From Mycobacterium ahvazicum (GTDB taxonomy: Bacteria; Actinomycetota; Actinomycetes; Mycobacteriales; Mycobacteriaceae), in contig NZ_FXEG02000002.1 of assembly GCF_900176255.2 (NCBI RefSeq), positions 744,001 through 808,000 of the forward strand: a stretch of 64,000 bases of DNA, written 5' to 3'. The first letter of the stretch is position 1; every line of letters begins with the position of its first letter. Under the pieces are notes generated by a model. It did no database searches, had not been told where the DNA came from, and saw only the letters and a program-made list of their open reading frames with translations. Below, one piece after another: positions 34,452 through 44,410 of the stretch. The position numbers were made by a program, and so were the translations under genes.

Positions 34452-35560
34452 ACGCCACCCGGGCGATCGATCTCGAAGACACCGACGGCCTGATCGCCGC
34501 CGACCGGCAGGGCCTGTTGCGGTCCGCCTCGTCGGCCGGTGCGCAGGTGCGCGCCATCGCCGCCGCGGTCGAGGAAGGCGAGCTGGACTCGCTGCGCACC
34601 GGCGACCGGCCACGCAGCGTGATCTGGGTGGCCGGGCGGGGCACCGCCGAGACGGCCGGCGCGATGCTGGCCGCGACGCAGGGCGGCGCGGCGTCCGCGC
34701 CGATCGCGATCGTCGACGAGGCGCCGCCGTGGATAGGCCCGCTCGACGTGCTGATCGTCGCCGGCGACGACCCCGGCGACCCGGCCCTGGTCGGAGCCGC
34801 CGCGACCGGGGTGCGCCGCGGTGCGCGGGTTGCCGTCGTCGCGCCGTACGAAGGTCCGCTGCGCGACTCCACCGCCGGGCGCGTCGCGGCGCTGGCGCCG
34901 CGGCTGTGGTTTCCCGACGAGTTCGGCCTGTGCCGCTACCTGGCCGCCGGCTTGGCGACGCTGCAAACCGTGGACCCCCGGCTGGACATCGATCTGCCGG
35001 CGCTCGCCGACGAACTGGACGCCGAAGCGCTGCGCAACAGTGCGAGCCGCGACCTGTTCACCAACCCGGCCAAGACCATCGCCGCCCGCTTGTCGCACCA
35101 CCCGGTGGCGCTGGCGGGTGACTGTCTCGCGACGCTGGCCCTGGCGCGGCACGGCAGTTCGCAGCTGCTGCGGATCGCGCACCAGGTGGTCGCCGCCACC
35201 GGGCTGGCCGATGCGGTGGTGGCGCTGCGTGAGCCCGTCCATGTCGGTGATGGCGCGGCGCCGCTGGATGCGCTCTTTCACGACGAACAAATCGACGGGC
35301 CGCTGCCCGAGCGGATGCGGGTGCTGGCGTTCACGCTGGCCGGTGACCGGACCGTGGTGGCCGCCCGGGTGGCCGGGCTGGACGAGGTCTACCTGATCGC
35401 GGCCCACGACGTGCCCGAAGCACCCGGCGGCCTGGGCGGGTCCGGCGGCCTGGTCGCAGCGGTGGCGCCAGGAGGCGCGACCCGGCCCGAACAGCAACTG
35501 GCAGTATTGGCCGTTCGGCTGGAGATGGCCGCCGTTTACTTGCGACTGGTGCGGGGATAG
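34448..35560 (+). CDS. TobH/SIS-like protein of the mannose operon (Rv3256c-like)
   Basis: This 370-residue protein belongs to the actinobacterial family found between phosphomannomutase and mannose-6-phosphate isomerase genes, related to bifunctional phosphoglucose/phosphomannose isomerases with SIS folds. An SIS-like core is suggested by RSVIWVAGRGTAETAGAMLAATQ, IGPLDVLIVAGDDPGDPALVGAAATGVRRGARVAVVAPYEGPL. It starts on a GTG within the pmmA stop and ends 8 bases before manA. Whether it is an isomerase or a partner protein is not known; the two catalytic residues of the SIS isomerases could not be assigned. Confidence 0.8.
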   Translation: MNATRAIDLEDTDGLIAADRQGLLRSASSAGAQVRAIAAAVEEGELDSLRTGDRPRSVIWVAGRGTAETAGAMLAATQGGAASAPIAIVDEAPPWIGPLDVLIVAGDDPGDPALVGAAATGVRRGARVAVVAPYEGPLRDSTAGRVAALAPRLWFPDEFGLCRYLAAGLATLQTVDPRLDIDLPALADELDAEALRNSASRDLFTNPAKTIAARLSHHPVALAGDCLATLALARHGSSQLLRIAHQVVAATGLADAVVALREPVHVGDGAAPLDALFHDEQIDGPLPERMRVLAFTLAGDRTVVAARVAGLDEVYLIAAHDVPEAPGGLGGSGGLVAAVAPGGATRPEQQLAVLAVRLEMAAVYLRLVRG

Positions 35561-35568
35561 ATAGAAAA

Positions 35569-36795
35569 GTGGAACTGCTTCGCGGGGCTGTACGGACGTA
35601 CGCGTGGGGATCGCGCACGGCGCTGGCCGAATTCACGGGGCGTCCGGTGCCCGCGGCTCACCCCGAGGCGGAACTCTGGTTCGGCGCGCATCCGGGGGAT
35701 CCGGCCTACCTGGAGACCGAGCGGGGTGAGCTGTCCCTGTTGGAGGCGGTGACCGCTGATCCGGAGGGACAGCTCGGCTCCGCGTCGCGCGAACGGTTCG
35801 GCGACGTGCTGCCGTTCCTGGTCAAGGTGCTCGCCGCCGACGAACCGCTGTCGCTGCAGGCGCATCCGAGTGCCGAACAGGCGATCGAGGGTTACCTGCG
35901 TGAGGAGAAGTTGGGCATCCCGGTGGCCTCGCCGGTCCGCAACTACCGCGACACGTCGCACAAGCCCGAATTGCTGGTAGCTCTGCACTCATTCGAGGCG
36001 CTCGCCGGATTTCGTCAGGCTTCGGCCAGCATCGAGTTGCTGCGGGCGCTGGCCGTCACGGACCTCGACCCCTACATCGAACTGCTGAACGACCAGTCCG
36101 ACGCCGACGGTCTGCGCGCGCTGTTCACCACCTGGATCACCGCGCCGCAGCCCGACATCGATGTGCTGGTGTCCGCGGTGATCGACGGCGCCATTCAGTA
36201 CGTCAGTTCCGGCGCAACGGAATTCGCGGCTGAGGCCAAAACGGTGCTCGAACTCGGCGAACGCTACCCCGGGGACGCCGGAGTGCTGGCGTCGTTGTTG
36301 CTCAACCGGATCAGCCTCGCCGCGGGCGATGCGCTCTATATCCCGGCCGGCAACCTGCACACCTATCTGCGCGGGTTCGCGATCGAGGTAATGGCCAACT
36401 CCGACAACGTGTTACGCGGCGGCCTGACACCCAAACACGTCGACGTGCCCGAGTTGCTGCGGGTGCTGGACTTCGCACCGACCGCCGAGGCGCAGCTGCG
36501 GCCGCATGTGCATCGAGAGGGCCTTGGGCTTATCTACGACACCCCGGCCGACGAGTTCGCCGTGGCGCTGCTGACCCTGGAGGGCGAACACCTCGGCCAC
36601 GAAGTCGACGCATCACCACACCATGACGGTCCGCAGATCCTGTTGTGCGCCGAGGGTTCCGCGGTCGTGCACGGAAAGTCCGGATCGTTGTCGCTGGAGC
36701 GCGGGATGGCGGCGTGGGTCGCCGCCGACGACGGACCGGTGGGGCTGGTCGCCCACCAGCCCGCCAAGTTGTTCAGGGCGACCGTAGGTTTGTGA
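35569..36795 (+). CDS. manA: Mannose-6-phosphate isomerase ManA
   Basis: ManA converts fructose-6-phosphate to mannose-6-phosphate, the entry into mannose metabolism. The 408-residue type I enzyme has the zinc-binding signature LSLQAHPSAEQA (Gln and His ligands) and the later AGNLHTYLRGFAIEVMANSDN with the third His ligand, then the C-terminal cupin fold. The start is a GTG at 35569, immediately after the Rv3256c-like gene. The 3' end overlaps the convergent monooxygenase gene by 23 bases. It corresponds to Rv3255c. Confidence 0.94.
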   Translation: MELLRGAVRTYAWGSRTALAEFTGRPVPAAHPEAELWFGAHPGDPAYLETERGELSLLEAVTADPEGQLGSASRERFGDVLPFLVKVLAADEPLSLQAHPSAEQAIEGYLREEKLGIPVASPVRNYRDTSHKPELLVALHSFEALAGFRQASASIELLRALAVTDLDPYIELLNDQSDADGLRALFTTWITAPQPDIDVLVSAVIDGAIQYVSSGATEFAAEAKTVLELGERYPGDAGVLASLLLNRISLAAGDALYIPAGNLHTYLRGFAIEVMANSDNVLRGGLTPKHVDVPELLRVLDFAPTAEAQLRPHVHREGLGLIYDTPADEFAVALLTLEGEHLGHEVDASPHHDGPQILLCAEGSAVVHGKSGSLSLERGMAAWVAADDGPVGLVAHQPAKLFRATVGL

Positions 36796-38206
36796 CGGCC
36801 CGACCCTTGGCGGCCTGACGCGCCTCGCGGCGCTCGCGCAGCCACAGCCGCAGGTTGTGCGCGATGGTCCGGCCGACGATCCGCGGCGGCGGAACCATAT
36901 AGAGACTGTCGAGCAGCGAGAATCGGCGCAAAAACCATTCGGCGAGAACGGGTTCGGTCTCGGCGGCTCCGAGGAATTGGTCGAACAGCGCTCCCGACGG
37001 CCGCCACCACCAGGGGACCGGGGCACTGGTGCCGGCGTGGTGAAAAGCGAAGTCGCCGATCGCGTTCATCGTCCACACCGGATAGGTCGTCTTGGCGGTC
37101 GCCCGGTTGAGCTCGCCGGCCAGGTCTTCATCCGCGGTTCGCAAGGCCCGCCGCAGATGACCCGCCTGCAGCGACGTCATCGTCATGCCCTGCCCGAAGG
37201 TGGGATTGAAGCTGGCCACGGCGTCGCCGAACGGGATGATGCCGGCCGGGAAGCGGTCCAGCTTGTCATAGCGGCGCCATCTGCTGGCCGGGAAGGCGTG
37301 AAATGCCGGTGTGCCAACGGGTTTGGCCGCGGTGAGCGCGTCGGTGAAGTGCGCCGGGAGCAGCTTGATGGCCAGCGCGACCATTTCCGGGAACGTCGTC
37401 GGCGGCTTCTCGCCGGCCACGCCGAAGGTGGTCAGCACCCAGGTGCCGTCCTCGTAGCACAGCATGCCCATGCCCAACGACTGGTCGTGGGAGGCGCCGG
37501 CCACCACCACCTTCTCCGGGATCAGTCCGTCCGGGATGCGGAACTGGTGGCTGGCGTAGTTGATGCCGATGTCCAGGCTCTGCTCGATGGGCCGCTGATA
37601 CCCCCACTGTGTCAACCACACCGGCAGCCGAGTGCCCCGACCCGCTGCATCGACCACCAGGTCGGCGCGCACGAATTCCGGCTCGCCGCCGACCTCGTCC
37701 TTGGGGGGGTCCTTGGGGTCCAGCACCACACCGGTCACCCGCTGCCGCGCCGGGTCGAACCGTGGCTCGGCGACGGATCGGCGCACGATCGTGACGTTGT
37801 CGATGTCGCGGACGCGGCTGCGCAACTGCCACTCGAGATGCGGCCGGCTGGGCACGTAGGCGGTGAATTCGTCGCGCAGCGTGTGGCCCGTCCCGAGGAC
37901 ATGGCCCGCCGCACCCAGGTGGATGCAGTCCGGGCGGTTTTCCAGCATCGGCACACCCGCGGCCACCATGTCCTTGAGCAGGCCCGGGAACAAGGAGTCG
38001 AGTTCGCTCGCTCCGCGCGCCATCAGCAGATGCAGATGCCGGTCCTGAGGAATCGTGGCGCGATTTGCCGGGGTGTTCGGTAGTTCGTCGCGCTCATAGA
38101 CGCTGACCTGCGAATACCGGTCAGCAAGCACTCGGGCGGCGCACAAACCCGCGATGCTCGCGCCTATCACTATTGCGTGGTCTCGCGTGGTTGCGCAGTC
38201 CGGCAT
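36773..38206 (-). CDS. FAD-dependent monooxygenase-like protein (Rv3254-like)
   Basis: This 477-residue flavoprotein has the N-terminal GxGxxG-type fold DHAIVIGASIAGLCAARVLADRYSQVSVYERDELP, the ADLVVDAAGRGTRLPVWL strand and the second FAD motif GIIPFGDAVASFNPTFGQGMTMTSLQAGHL. This architecture is that of aromatic-ring hydroxylases and geranylgeranyl-reductase-like oxidoreductases. The substrate is unknown. It is divergent from the amino-acid permease gene with 62 bases between and corresponds to Rv3254. Confidence 0.85.
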   Translation of the reverse strand: MPDCATTRDHAIVIGASIAGLCAARVLADRYSQVSVYERDELPNTPANRATIPQDRHLHLLMARGASELDSLFPGLLKDMVAAGVPMLENRPDCIHLGAAGHVLGTGHTLRDEFTAYVPSRPHLEWQLRSRVRDIDNVTIVRRSVAEPRFDPARQRVTGVVLDPKDPPKDEVGGEPEFVRADLVVDAAGRGTRLPVWLTQWGYQRPIEQSLDIGINYASHQFRIPDGLIPEKVVVAGASHDQSLGMGMLCYEDGTWVLTTFGVAGEKPPTTFPEMVALAIKLLPAHFTDALTAAKPVGTPAFHAFPASRWRRYDKLDRFPAGIIPFGDAVASFNPTFGQGMTMTSLQAGHLRRALRTADEDLAGELNRATAKTTYPVWTMNAIGDFAFHHAGTSAPVPWWWRPSGALFDQFLGAAETEPVLAEWFLRRFSLLDSLYMVPPPRIVGRTIAHNLRLWLRERREARQAAKGRAVTNLRSP

Positions 38207-38268
38207 CCGGGGGGAGTACCCAGTACTGTGCGGTCCAATGACTTCTGACGTTAACGAGAGGCAGGCAA

Positions 38269-39744
38269 ATGTCCAACCGATGGCGTACTAAGTCAGTCGA
38301 ACAGTCCATCGAGGACACCGACGAGCCGGCCACTCGACTCCGCAAAGTCCTCACCTGGTGGGACCTGATGGTCTTCGGCGTCGCCGTGGTGATCGGCGCC
38401 GGCATCTTCACGGTCACCGCATCGACCGCCGGTGATATCACCGGACCCGCGATTTGGATCTCGTTCCTGATCGCCGCGGCCACCTGCGCGCTGGCGGCGC
38501 TGTGCTACGCCGAATTCGCCTCGACGCTGCCCGTCGCGGGCAGCGCGTACACCTTCTCCTATGCCACCTTCGGCGAGTTCCTGGCGTGGATCATCGGCTG
38601 GAATCTGTTGCTGGAGTTGGCAATTGGTGCCGCCGTGGTGTCCAAGGGCTGGTCCAGTTATCTCGGCACCGTTTTCGGATTCGGCGGTGGCACCGTCAAC
38701 GTAGGGTCGGTCGACATCGACTGGGGTGCGCTGCTGATCGTCGCGGTGGTGGCGACCCTGGTCGCGTCGGGCACCAAAGTGTCGTCCCGGGTTTCGGCGG
38801 TGATCACCGCCATCAAGGTGTCGGTGGTCATCTTCGTCGTGCTGGTCGGCCTCTTCTACATCAAGGGCTCCAACTACTCGCCGTTCATCCCCAAGCCGGA
38901 AAGCGGGCACGAGGCGAGCGGCATCAACCAGTCGGTGCTGTCGCTGCTCACCGGGGCGCACAGCAGCCACTACGGTTGGTACGGGGTGCTCGCCGGGGCT
39001 TCGATCGTGTTCTTCGCCTTCATCGGCTTCGACATCGTCGCGACGATGGCCGAGGAGACCAAACAGCCGCAGCGCGACGTGCCGCGCGGGATTCTGGCGT
39101 CGCTGGCCGTCGTCACTGTTCTGTATGTCGCCGTCTCGGTCGTGTTGTCCGGCATGGTTTCCTACACCCAGCTCAAGACCGTCCCCGGCGGCAAGCCGGC
39201 AAACCTGGCCACCGCATTCACTGCGAACGGGATCGGGTGGGCGAGCAAGATCATCGCCATCGGGGCTCTGGCCGGGTTGACCACCGTCGTGATGGTGCTG
39301 GTGCTCGGGCAGTGCCGGGTCCTGTTCGCGATGGCGCGCGACGGCTTGGTGCCGCGGTCGCTGGCCAAGACCGGCTCGCGCGGGACGCCGGTCCGGATCA
39401 CCGTGCTGGTCGCACTGGTGGTCGCGGCGACGGCGTCGGTCTTCCCGACCAGCAAGCTTGAGGAGATGGTCAACGTCGGGACGCTGTTCGCGTTCGTCCT
39501 GGTCTCCGCCGGGGTCATCGTTCTGCGCCGCACCCGCCCCGATCTGGAGCGAGGGTTCCGCGCGCCGTGGGTGCCACTGTTGCCGATCGCCTCGATCTGC
39601 GCGTGTATCTGGCTGATGCTCAACCTCACCGCCCTGACCTGGGTCCGGTTCGGCGTGTGGTTAGTGGTGGGAACCGCGATCTATCTCGGCTACGGATACC
39701 GCCACTCCATCCAGGGCCGTAGGCAGGCCGTCCGGCAGACGTAA
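38269..39744 (+). CDS. APC-superfamily cationic amino-acid permease (Rv3253c-like)
   Basis: This 491-residue integral membrane protein has about twelve hydrophobic segments and the APC signatures LMVFGVAVVIGAGIFTVTAS in segment 1 and the YAEFASTLPVAGSAYTFSYATFGEFLAWIIGWNLLLE region in segments 2-3, plus FIGFDIVATMAEETKQPQRDVPRGI, typical of the cationic amino-acid transporter branch. A GAGAGGCAGG Shine-Dalgarno-like sequence precedes the ATG. The alkB operon begins about 100 bases downstream, separated by an inverted repeat that overlaps its stop codon. Confidence 0.88.
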   Translation: MSNRWRTKSVEQSIEDTDEPATRLRKVLTWWDLMVFGVAVVIGAGIFTVTASTAGDITGPAIWISFLIAAATCALAALCYAEFASTLPVAGSAYTFSYATFGEFLAWIIGWNLLLELAIGAAVVSKGWSSYLGTVFGFGGGTVNVGSVDIDWGALLIVAVVATLVASGTKVSSRVSAVITAIKVSVVIFVVLVGLFYIKGSNYSPFIPKPESGHEASGINQSVLSLLTGAHSSHYGWYGVLAGASIVFFAFIGFDIVATMAEETKQPQRDVPRGILASLAVVTVLYVAVSVVLSGMVSYTQLKTVPGGKPANLATAFTANGIGWASKIIAIGALAGLTTVVMVLVLGQCRVLFAMARDGLVPRSLAKTGSRGTPVRITVLVALVVAATASVFPTSKLEEMVNVGTLFAFVLVSAGVIVLRRTRPDLERGFRAPWVPLLPIASICACIWLMLNLTALTWVRFGVWLVVGTAIYLGYGYRHSIQGRRQAVRQT

Positions 39745-39759
39745 AGCCACCTGCTTTAC
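39741..39759. terminator. Inverted repeat over the permease stop codon
   Basis: GTAAAGC-CACCT-GCTTTAC is a perfect 7-base inverted repeat with a 5-base loop, including the TAA stop of the permease. The stem is AT-rich and is followed by AAATCATTATCC, not a T-run, so it may be a weak terminator or part of the alkB control region. Confidence 0.35.
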
Positions 39760-39773
39760 AAATCATTATCCTT

Positions 39774-39783
39774 TGTCTAGACA
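39774..39783. promoter_or_regulatory. Palindromic operator candidate of the alkB-rub-tetR operon
   Basis: TGTCTAGACA is a perfect 10-base palindrome, extending imperfectly to 16 bases (CTTTGTCTAGACAGAG). It overlaps a possible -10 (TAGACA, 39778-39783) placed 17 bases after a possible -35 (TTTACA, 39755-39760), 64 bases before the alkB ATG. The TetR regulator at the end of this operon is the obvious candidate ligand, an inference from context. Confidence 0.45.
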
Positions 39784-39846
39784 GAGGACGTGTGGCGAGG
39801 TATTGTCCAATCTCAACGTGGTGTGACTCACAAGGAGGTTTGGCAT

Positions 39847-41094
39847 ATGACCACACAGATCCATGCGCCCCAGCCAGAGCGCCAGGAACTCGGCGCCACC
39901 GAGTGGCGCGACAAGAAGCGCTACCTGTGGCTGATGGGCCTGATCCCGCCGACGGCGTTGTTCGTGATGCTGCCGATCGTCTGGGGACTGAACCAACTCG
40001 GCTGGCACGGCGCCGCCCAGGTGCCGATGTGGATCGGGCCGATCCTGCTCTACATCCTGTTGCCGATCCTGGACCTGCGGTTCGGGCCCGACGGGCAGAA
40101 CCCGCCCGACGAGGTGATGGAGCGGCTGGAGAACGACAAGTACTACCGCTACTGCACCTACATCTACATCCCGTTCCAGTACCTCAGCGTCGTGATGGGC
40201 GCCTACCTGTTCACCGCGTCGGACCTGGGATGGCTGGGCTTCGAAGGCGGCCTGGGGTGGGTCGGCAAGATCGGCGTCGCACTGTCGGTCGGCGTGCTCG
40301 GCGGCGTCGGCATCAACACCGCGCACGAGATGGGGCATAAGAAGGACTCACTGGAGCGCTGGCTGTCCAAGATCACCCTGGCGCAGACCGCTTACGGCCA
40401 CTTCTACATCGAGCACAACCGCGGTCACCACGTGCGCGTCTCCACGCCGGAGGACCCGGCGTCGGCCCGCTTCGGCGAGACCTTCTGGGAGTTCCTGCCC
40501 CGCAGCGTGTTCGGCAGCCTGCGCTCATCGGTTCATCTCGAGGCACAGCGCATCCGCCGGCTCGGCCGCAGCCCCTGGGACCCCCGGACGTATGCGTCCA
40601 ACGATGTGATCAACGCCTGGGCGATGTCGGTGGTGTTGTTCGGCGCGCTGATCGCGGTCTTCGGCGCCGGCGTGATCCCGTTCATCGTCATCCAGGCGGT
40701 CTTCGGCTTCTCGCTGCTGGAAACCGTCAACTACCTGGAGCACTACGGACTGTTGCGGCAGCGCAACGCCAACGGCCGCTACGAGCGGTGCGCGCCGGTG
40801 CACAGCTGGAACTCCGACCACATCGTCACCAACTTGTTCCTCTACCATCTGCAGCGGCACAGCGATCACCACGCCAACCCGACCCGGCGGTATCAGACGT
40901 TGCGCAGCATGGCGGACGCGCCCAACCTGCCGAGCGGATACGCGTCGATGATCGCGCTGACGTACGTCCCGCCGGTCTGGCGCAAGGTGATGGACCACCG
41001 GGTGCTGGCGCATTACGACGGTGACATCACCAAGGTCAACGTTCACCCGCGGATGCGCGACAAGCTGCTGGCCAAATACGGGGTGCCGGCATGA
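39847..41094 (+). CDS. alkB: Alkane 1-monooxygenase AlkB
   Basis: AlkB is a membrane di-iron hydroxylase that converts n-alkanes to 1-alkanols using electrons from rubredoxin. The 415-residue protein has several hydrophobic segments and the conserved histidine boxes HEMGHKK (His160, His164), EHNRGHHVRVSTPEDPAS (His190, His194, His195) and LQRHSDHHANPTRRYQ, plus the NYLEHYGL motif. The ATG at 39847 follows a strong AAGGAGGT Shine-Dalgarno sequence. Its stop overlaps rubA by 4 bases in the run alkB-rubA-rubB-tetR, as in Rv3252c-Rv3249c. Confidence 0.96.
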   Translation: MTTQIHAPQPERQELGATEWRDKKRYLWLMGLIPPTALFVMLPIVWGLNQLGWHGAAQVPMWIGPILLYILLPILDLRFGPDGQNPPDEVMERLENDKYYRYCTYIYIPFQYLSVVMGAYLFTASDLGWLGFEGGLGWVGKIGVALSVGVLGGVGINTAHEMGHKKDSLERWLSKITLAQTAYGHFYIEHNRGHHVRVSTPEDPASARFGETFWEFLPRSVFGSLRSSVHLEAQRIRRLGRSPWDPRTYASNDVINAWAMSVVLFGALIAVFGAGVIPFIVIQAVFGFSLLETVNYLEHYGLLRQRNANGRYERCAPVHSWNSDHIVTNLFLYHLQRHSDHHANPTRRYQTLRSMADAPNLPSGYASMIALTYVPPVWRKVMDHRVLAHYDGDITKVNVHPRMRDKLLAKYGVPA

Positions 41095-41264
41095 CGGCCT
41101 ACCGCTGCCCGGGCTGCGACTACATCTACGACGAAACCAAAGGCGCTCCGCGGGAAGGCTTCCGGCCGGGCACGCCGTTCAGTGAGATTCCCGACGACTG
41201 GTGCTGCCCCGATTGTGCGGTGCTCGAGAAGGTCGACTTCGAAAAAATAGGAGTGAACCAATGA
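41091..41264 (+). CDS. rubA: Rubredoxin RubA
   Basis: This 57-residue rubredoxin has the iron-binding CPGC (Cys6, Cys9) and CPDC (Cys39, Cys42) pairs, with [23 protein letters not shown] and [24 protein letters not shown]. It carries electrons from rubredoxin reductase towards AlkB. The extra Cys38 directly before CPDC is unlike the Ser at this place in RubB; a DDWCCPDC form is typical of the AlkG1-type rubredoxins. The ATG overlaps the alkB stop and the stop overlaps the rubB start, both as ATGA. Confidence 0.95.
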   Translation: MTAYRCPGCDYIYDETKGAPREGFRPGTPFSEIPDDWCCPDCAVLEKVDFEKIGVNQ

Positions 41265-41443
41265 CCGACTACAAGCTTTTTGTCTGCGTGCAGTGCGGAT
41301 TCGAGTACGACGAGGCCAAGGGCTGGCCGGAAGACGGCATCGCCCCGGGCACCCGGTGGGACGAGATTCCGGACGACTGGAGCTGCCCGGATTGCGGCGC
41401 GGCCAAATCCGACTTCGAGATGGTGGAGGTCGCGCGTCGGTGA
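41261..41443 (+). CDS. rubB: Rubredoxin RubB
   Basis: This 60-residue second rubredoxin ([60 protein letters not shown]) has iron ligands Cys9/Cys12 and Cys42/Cys45 and the DDWSCPDC form of AlkG2-type rubredoxins, the kind able to pass electrons to AlkB. A TAGGAG Shine-Dalgarno sequence lies inside the end of rubA. Its stop overlaps the tetR GTG by 4 bases. Confidence 0.95.
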   Translation: MTDYKLFVCVQCGFEYDEAKGWPEDGIAPGTRWDEIPDDWSCPDCGAAKSDFEMVEVARR

Positions 41444-42066
41444 GCACTATTGTCGCGCCTGTGAAGCGGATTCCTTATGCCGAGGCGTCGCGCGATCTGC
41501 TGCGCAACTCGGTGTTGGACGCGATGCGCGACTTGCTGCTGACCCGAGACTGGTCCGCGATCACGCTGTCCGACGTGGCCCGCGGCGCCGGGATCAGCCG
41601 GCAGACCATCTACAACGAGTTCGGCTCGCGGCAGGGCCTGGCGCAGGGATACGCCCTGCGCCTAGCCGACCGCCTGGTCGACGCCGTCCACGCGGCGATC
41701 GACGCCAACGTCGGCCGCATCTACGAGGCGTTCCTGGAGGGCTTCCGCGCATTCTTCGCCGAATCGGCGGCCGACCCGCTGGTGACCTCCTTGCTGACCG
41801 GCGTCGCGAAGCCCGACCTGCTGCAGATCATCACCACCGACAGCGGTCCGATCATCACCCGGGCGGCGGACCGGTTGACCCTGGCCTTCACCCATAGCTG
41901 GGTGGCGACCAGTGACGAGGACGCTGGTGTGCTGGCGCGCGCCATCGTGCGGCTGGCGCTCAGTTACGTCTCGATGCCGCCGGAGGCCGATCACGATGTT
42001 GCGCAGGACCTCGCCCGGTTGATGACGCCTTTTGCCGAGCGTCACGGCGTCATCAACATCCCCTGA
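41440..42066 (+). CDS. TetR-family regulator of the alkB operon (Rv3249c-like)
   Basis: This 208-residue protein has a TetR N-terminal DNA-binding domain with helix-turn-helix [39 protein letters not shown] (about 41-79) and a helical ligand-binding C-terminus. The GTG at 41440 overlaps the rubB stop. As the last gene of the alkane-hydroxylation operon it probably represses that operon and responds to an alkane-derived ligand; this is inference from position. The palindrome at 39774-39783 is the candidate target. Confidence 0.9.
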   Translation: MSTIVAPVKRIPYAEASRDLLRNSVLDAMRDLLLTRDWSAITLSDVARGAGISRQTIYNEFGSRQGLAQGYALRLADRLVDAVHAAIDANVGRIYEAFLEGFRAFFAESAADPLVTSLLTGVAKPDLLQIITTDSGPIITRAADRLTLAFTHSWVATSDEDAGVLARAIVRLALSYVSMPPEADHDVAQDLARLMTPFAERHGVINIP

Positions 42067-42069
42067 CCT

Positions 42070-42087
42070 GGCCGCCTTTCGGCGGCC
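42070..42087. terminator. Perfect 7-base hairpin after the tetR gene
   Basis: GGCCGCC-TTTC-GGCGGCC forms a perfect stem with a tetraloop 4 bases after the tetR stop. No T-run follows, as is common for mycobacterial terminator-like hairpins. It separates the alkB operon from sahH. Confidence 0.5.
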
Positions 42088-42151
42088 TACTACAGTGGCG
42101 GACGAGCCTATACCCAAGCTAACTAAATCCACTTTGAGGAACAGACACGCC

Positions 42152-43609
<1,458 letters not shown>

Positions 43610-43624
43610 GCCGTTTCCCCCTCG

Positions 43625-43677
43625 CCGAGTGTCACGCCAGCGTGACGTTGGACGCCGAGCGTCACGCGAGCGTGACG
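43625..43677. repeat. Pair of palindromic repeats between sahH and tmk
   Basis: Two copies (43625-43646 and 43656-43677) start 31 bases apart. Each contains a near-perfect palindrome: GTCACGC-CA-GCGTGAC in the first and GTCACGC-GA-GCGTGAC in the second, both preceded by CGAG. They lie just after the sahH stop, so they may act as transcription or decay signals. Paired layout and period resemble the repeats at 26679 and 57725. Confidence 0.65.
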
Positions 43678-43697
43678 CCCGCGGCGCTGGATAGCGC

Positions 43698-44330
43698 GTG
43701 CTGATCGCGATCGAGGGTGTCGACGGCTCCGGCAAGCGGACGCTGACCGACGGCCTGCGCAGGGCCTTCGAAGCCGCCGGCAAGTCGGTGGCCACGATGG
43801 CCTTCCCGCGGTACGGCCAGTCGGTGACCGCCGACGTCGCGGCCGAGGCGCTGCACGGCGAGCACGGTGACCTCGCGACGTCGGTCTACGCGATGGCGAT
43901 GCTGTTCGCACTGGACCGTGCCGGCGCGGTCGACGACATCGAGGAGCTGCGTCGCGGCCACGACGTGCTGATTCTCGACCGCTACGTCGCCTCCAACGCG
44001 GCCTACAGCGCCGCGCGCCTGCACCAGGACGCCTCCGGAGACGCGGCGTCCTGGGTCTACGCGCTGGAATTCCAGCGGCTCGGGCTGCCCGCGCCGGACT
44101 GGCAGGTGCTGCTCAACGTGTCGACCGAGCTGGCCGGACAGCGGGCTCGCAGCCGGGCCGAGAGCGATCCCGGCCGGGCGCGCGACAGCTACGAGCGCGA
44201 CGACGGGCTGCAGCAGCGCACCGGCGAGGTGTACGCCGGGCTGGCCGACGCGGGCTGGGGCGGGCGGTGGCTGGTGGTCGACGCGGACGTCGATCCGGCG
44301 CGCCTGGCGGCCGATTTGGCCGTCAATTAG
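43698..44330 (+). CDS. tmk: Thymidylate kinase
   Basis: Tmk phosphorylates dTMP to dTDP. The 210-residue protein has the P-loop IEGVDGSGKRT (about 5-15), the DRYVASNAAYSAARL dTMP-binding helix (DRY motif) and the LID region (GRARDSYERDDGLQQR). The GTG at 43698 places the P-loop strand at residue 2, as in the M. tuberculosis enzyme. It follows sahH and its repeat pair, and precedes mtrA by 80 bases. Confidence 0.95.
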   Translation: MLIAIEGVDGSGKRTLTDGLRRAFEAAGKSVATMAFPRYGQSVTADVAAEALHGEHGDLATSVYAMAMLFALDRAGAVDDIEELRRGHDVLILDRYVASNAAYSAARLHQDASGDAASWVYALEFQRLGLPAPDWQVLLNVSTELAGQRARSRAESDPGRARDSYERDDGLQQRTGEVYAGLADAGWGGRWLVVDADVDPARLAADLAVN

Positions 44331-44410
44331 CACAAATTTGTCACGATTTGCCCGTATCGAAGGCGAAACGCCCGTGTGGCGCCCGAGTTTTGTCCCGATC
44401 TGGTGACACC

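Noticed and set aside
44340..44410. MtrA autoregulatory binding site before mtrA
   Set aside because: Single GTCAC-like motifs occur (GTCACG, GGTGACACC), but not the spaced direct repeat expected for MtrA sites.
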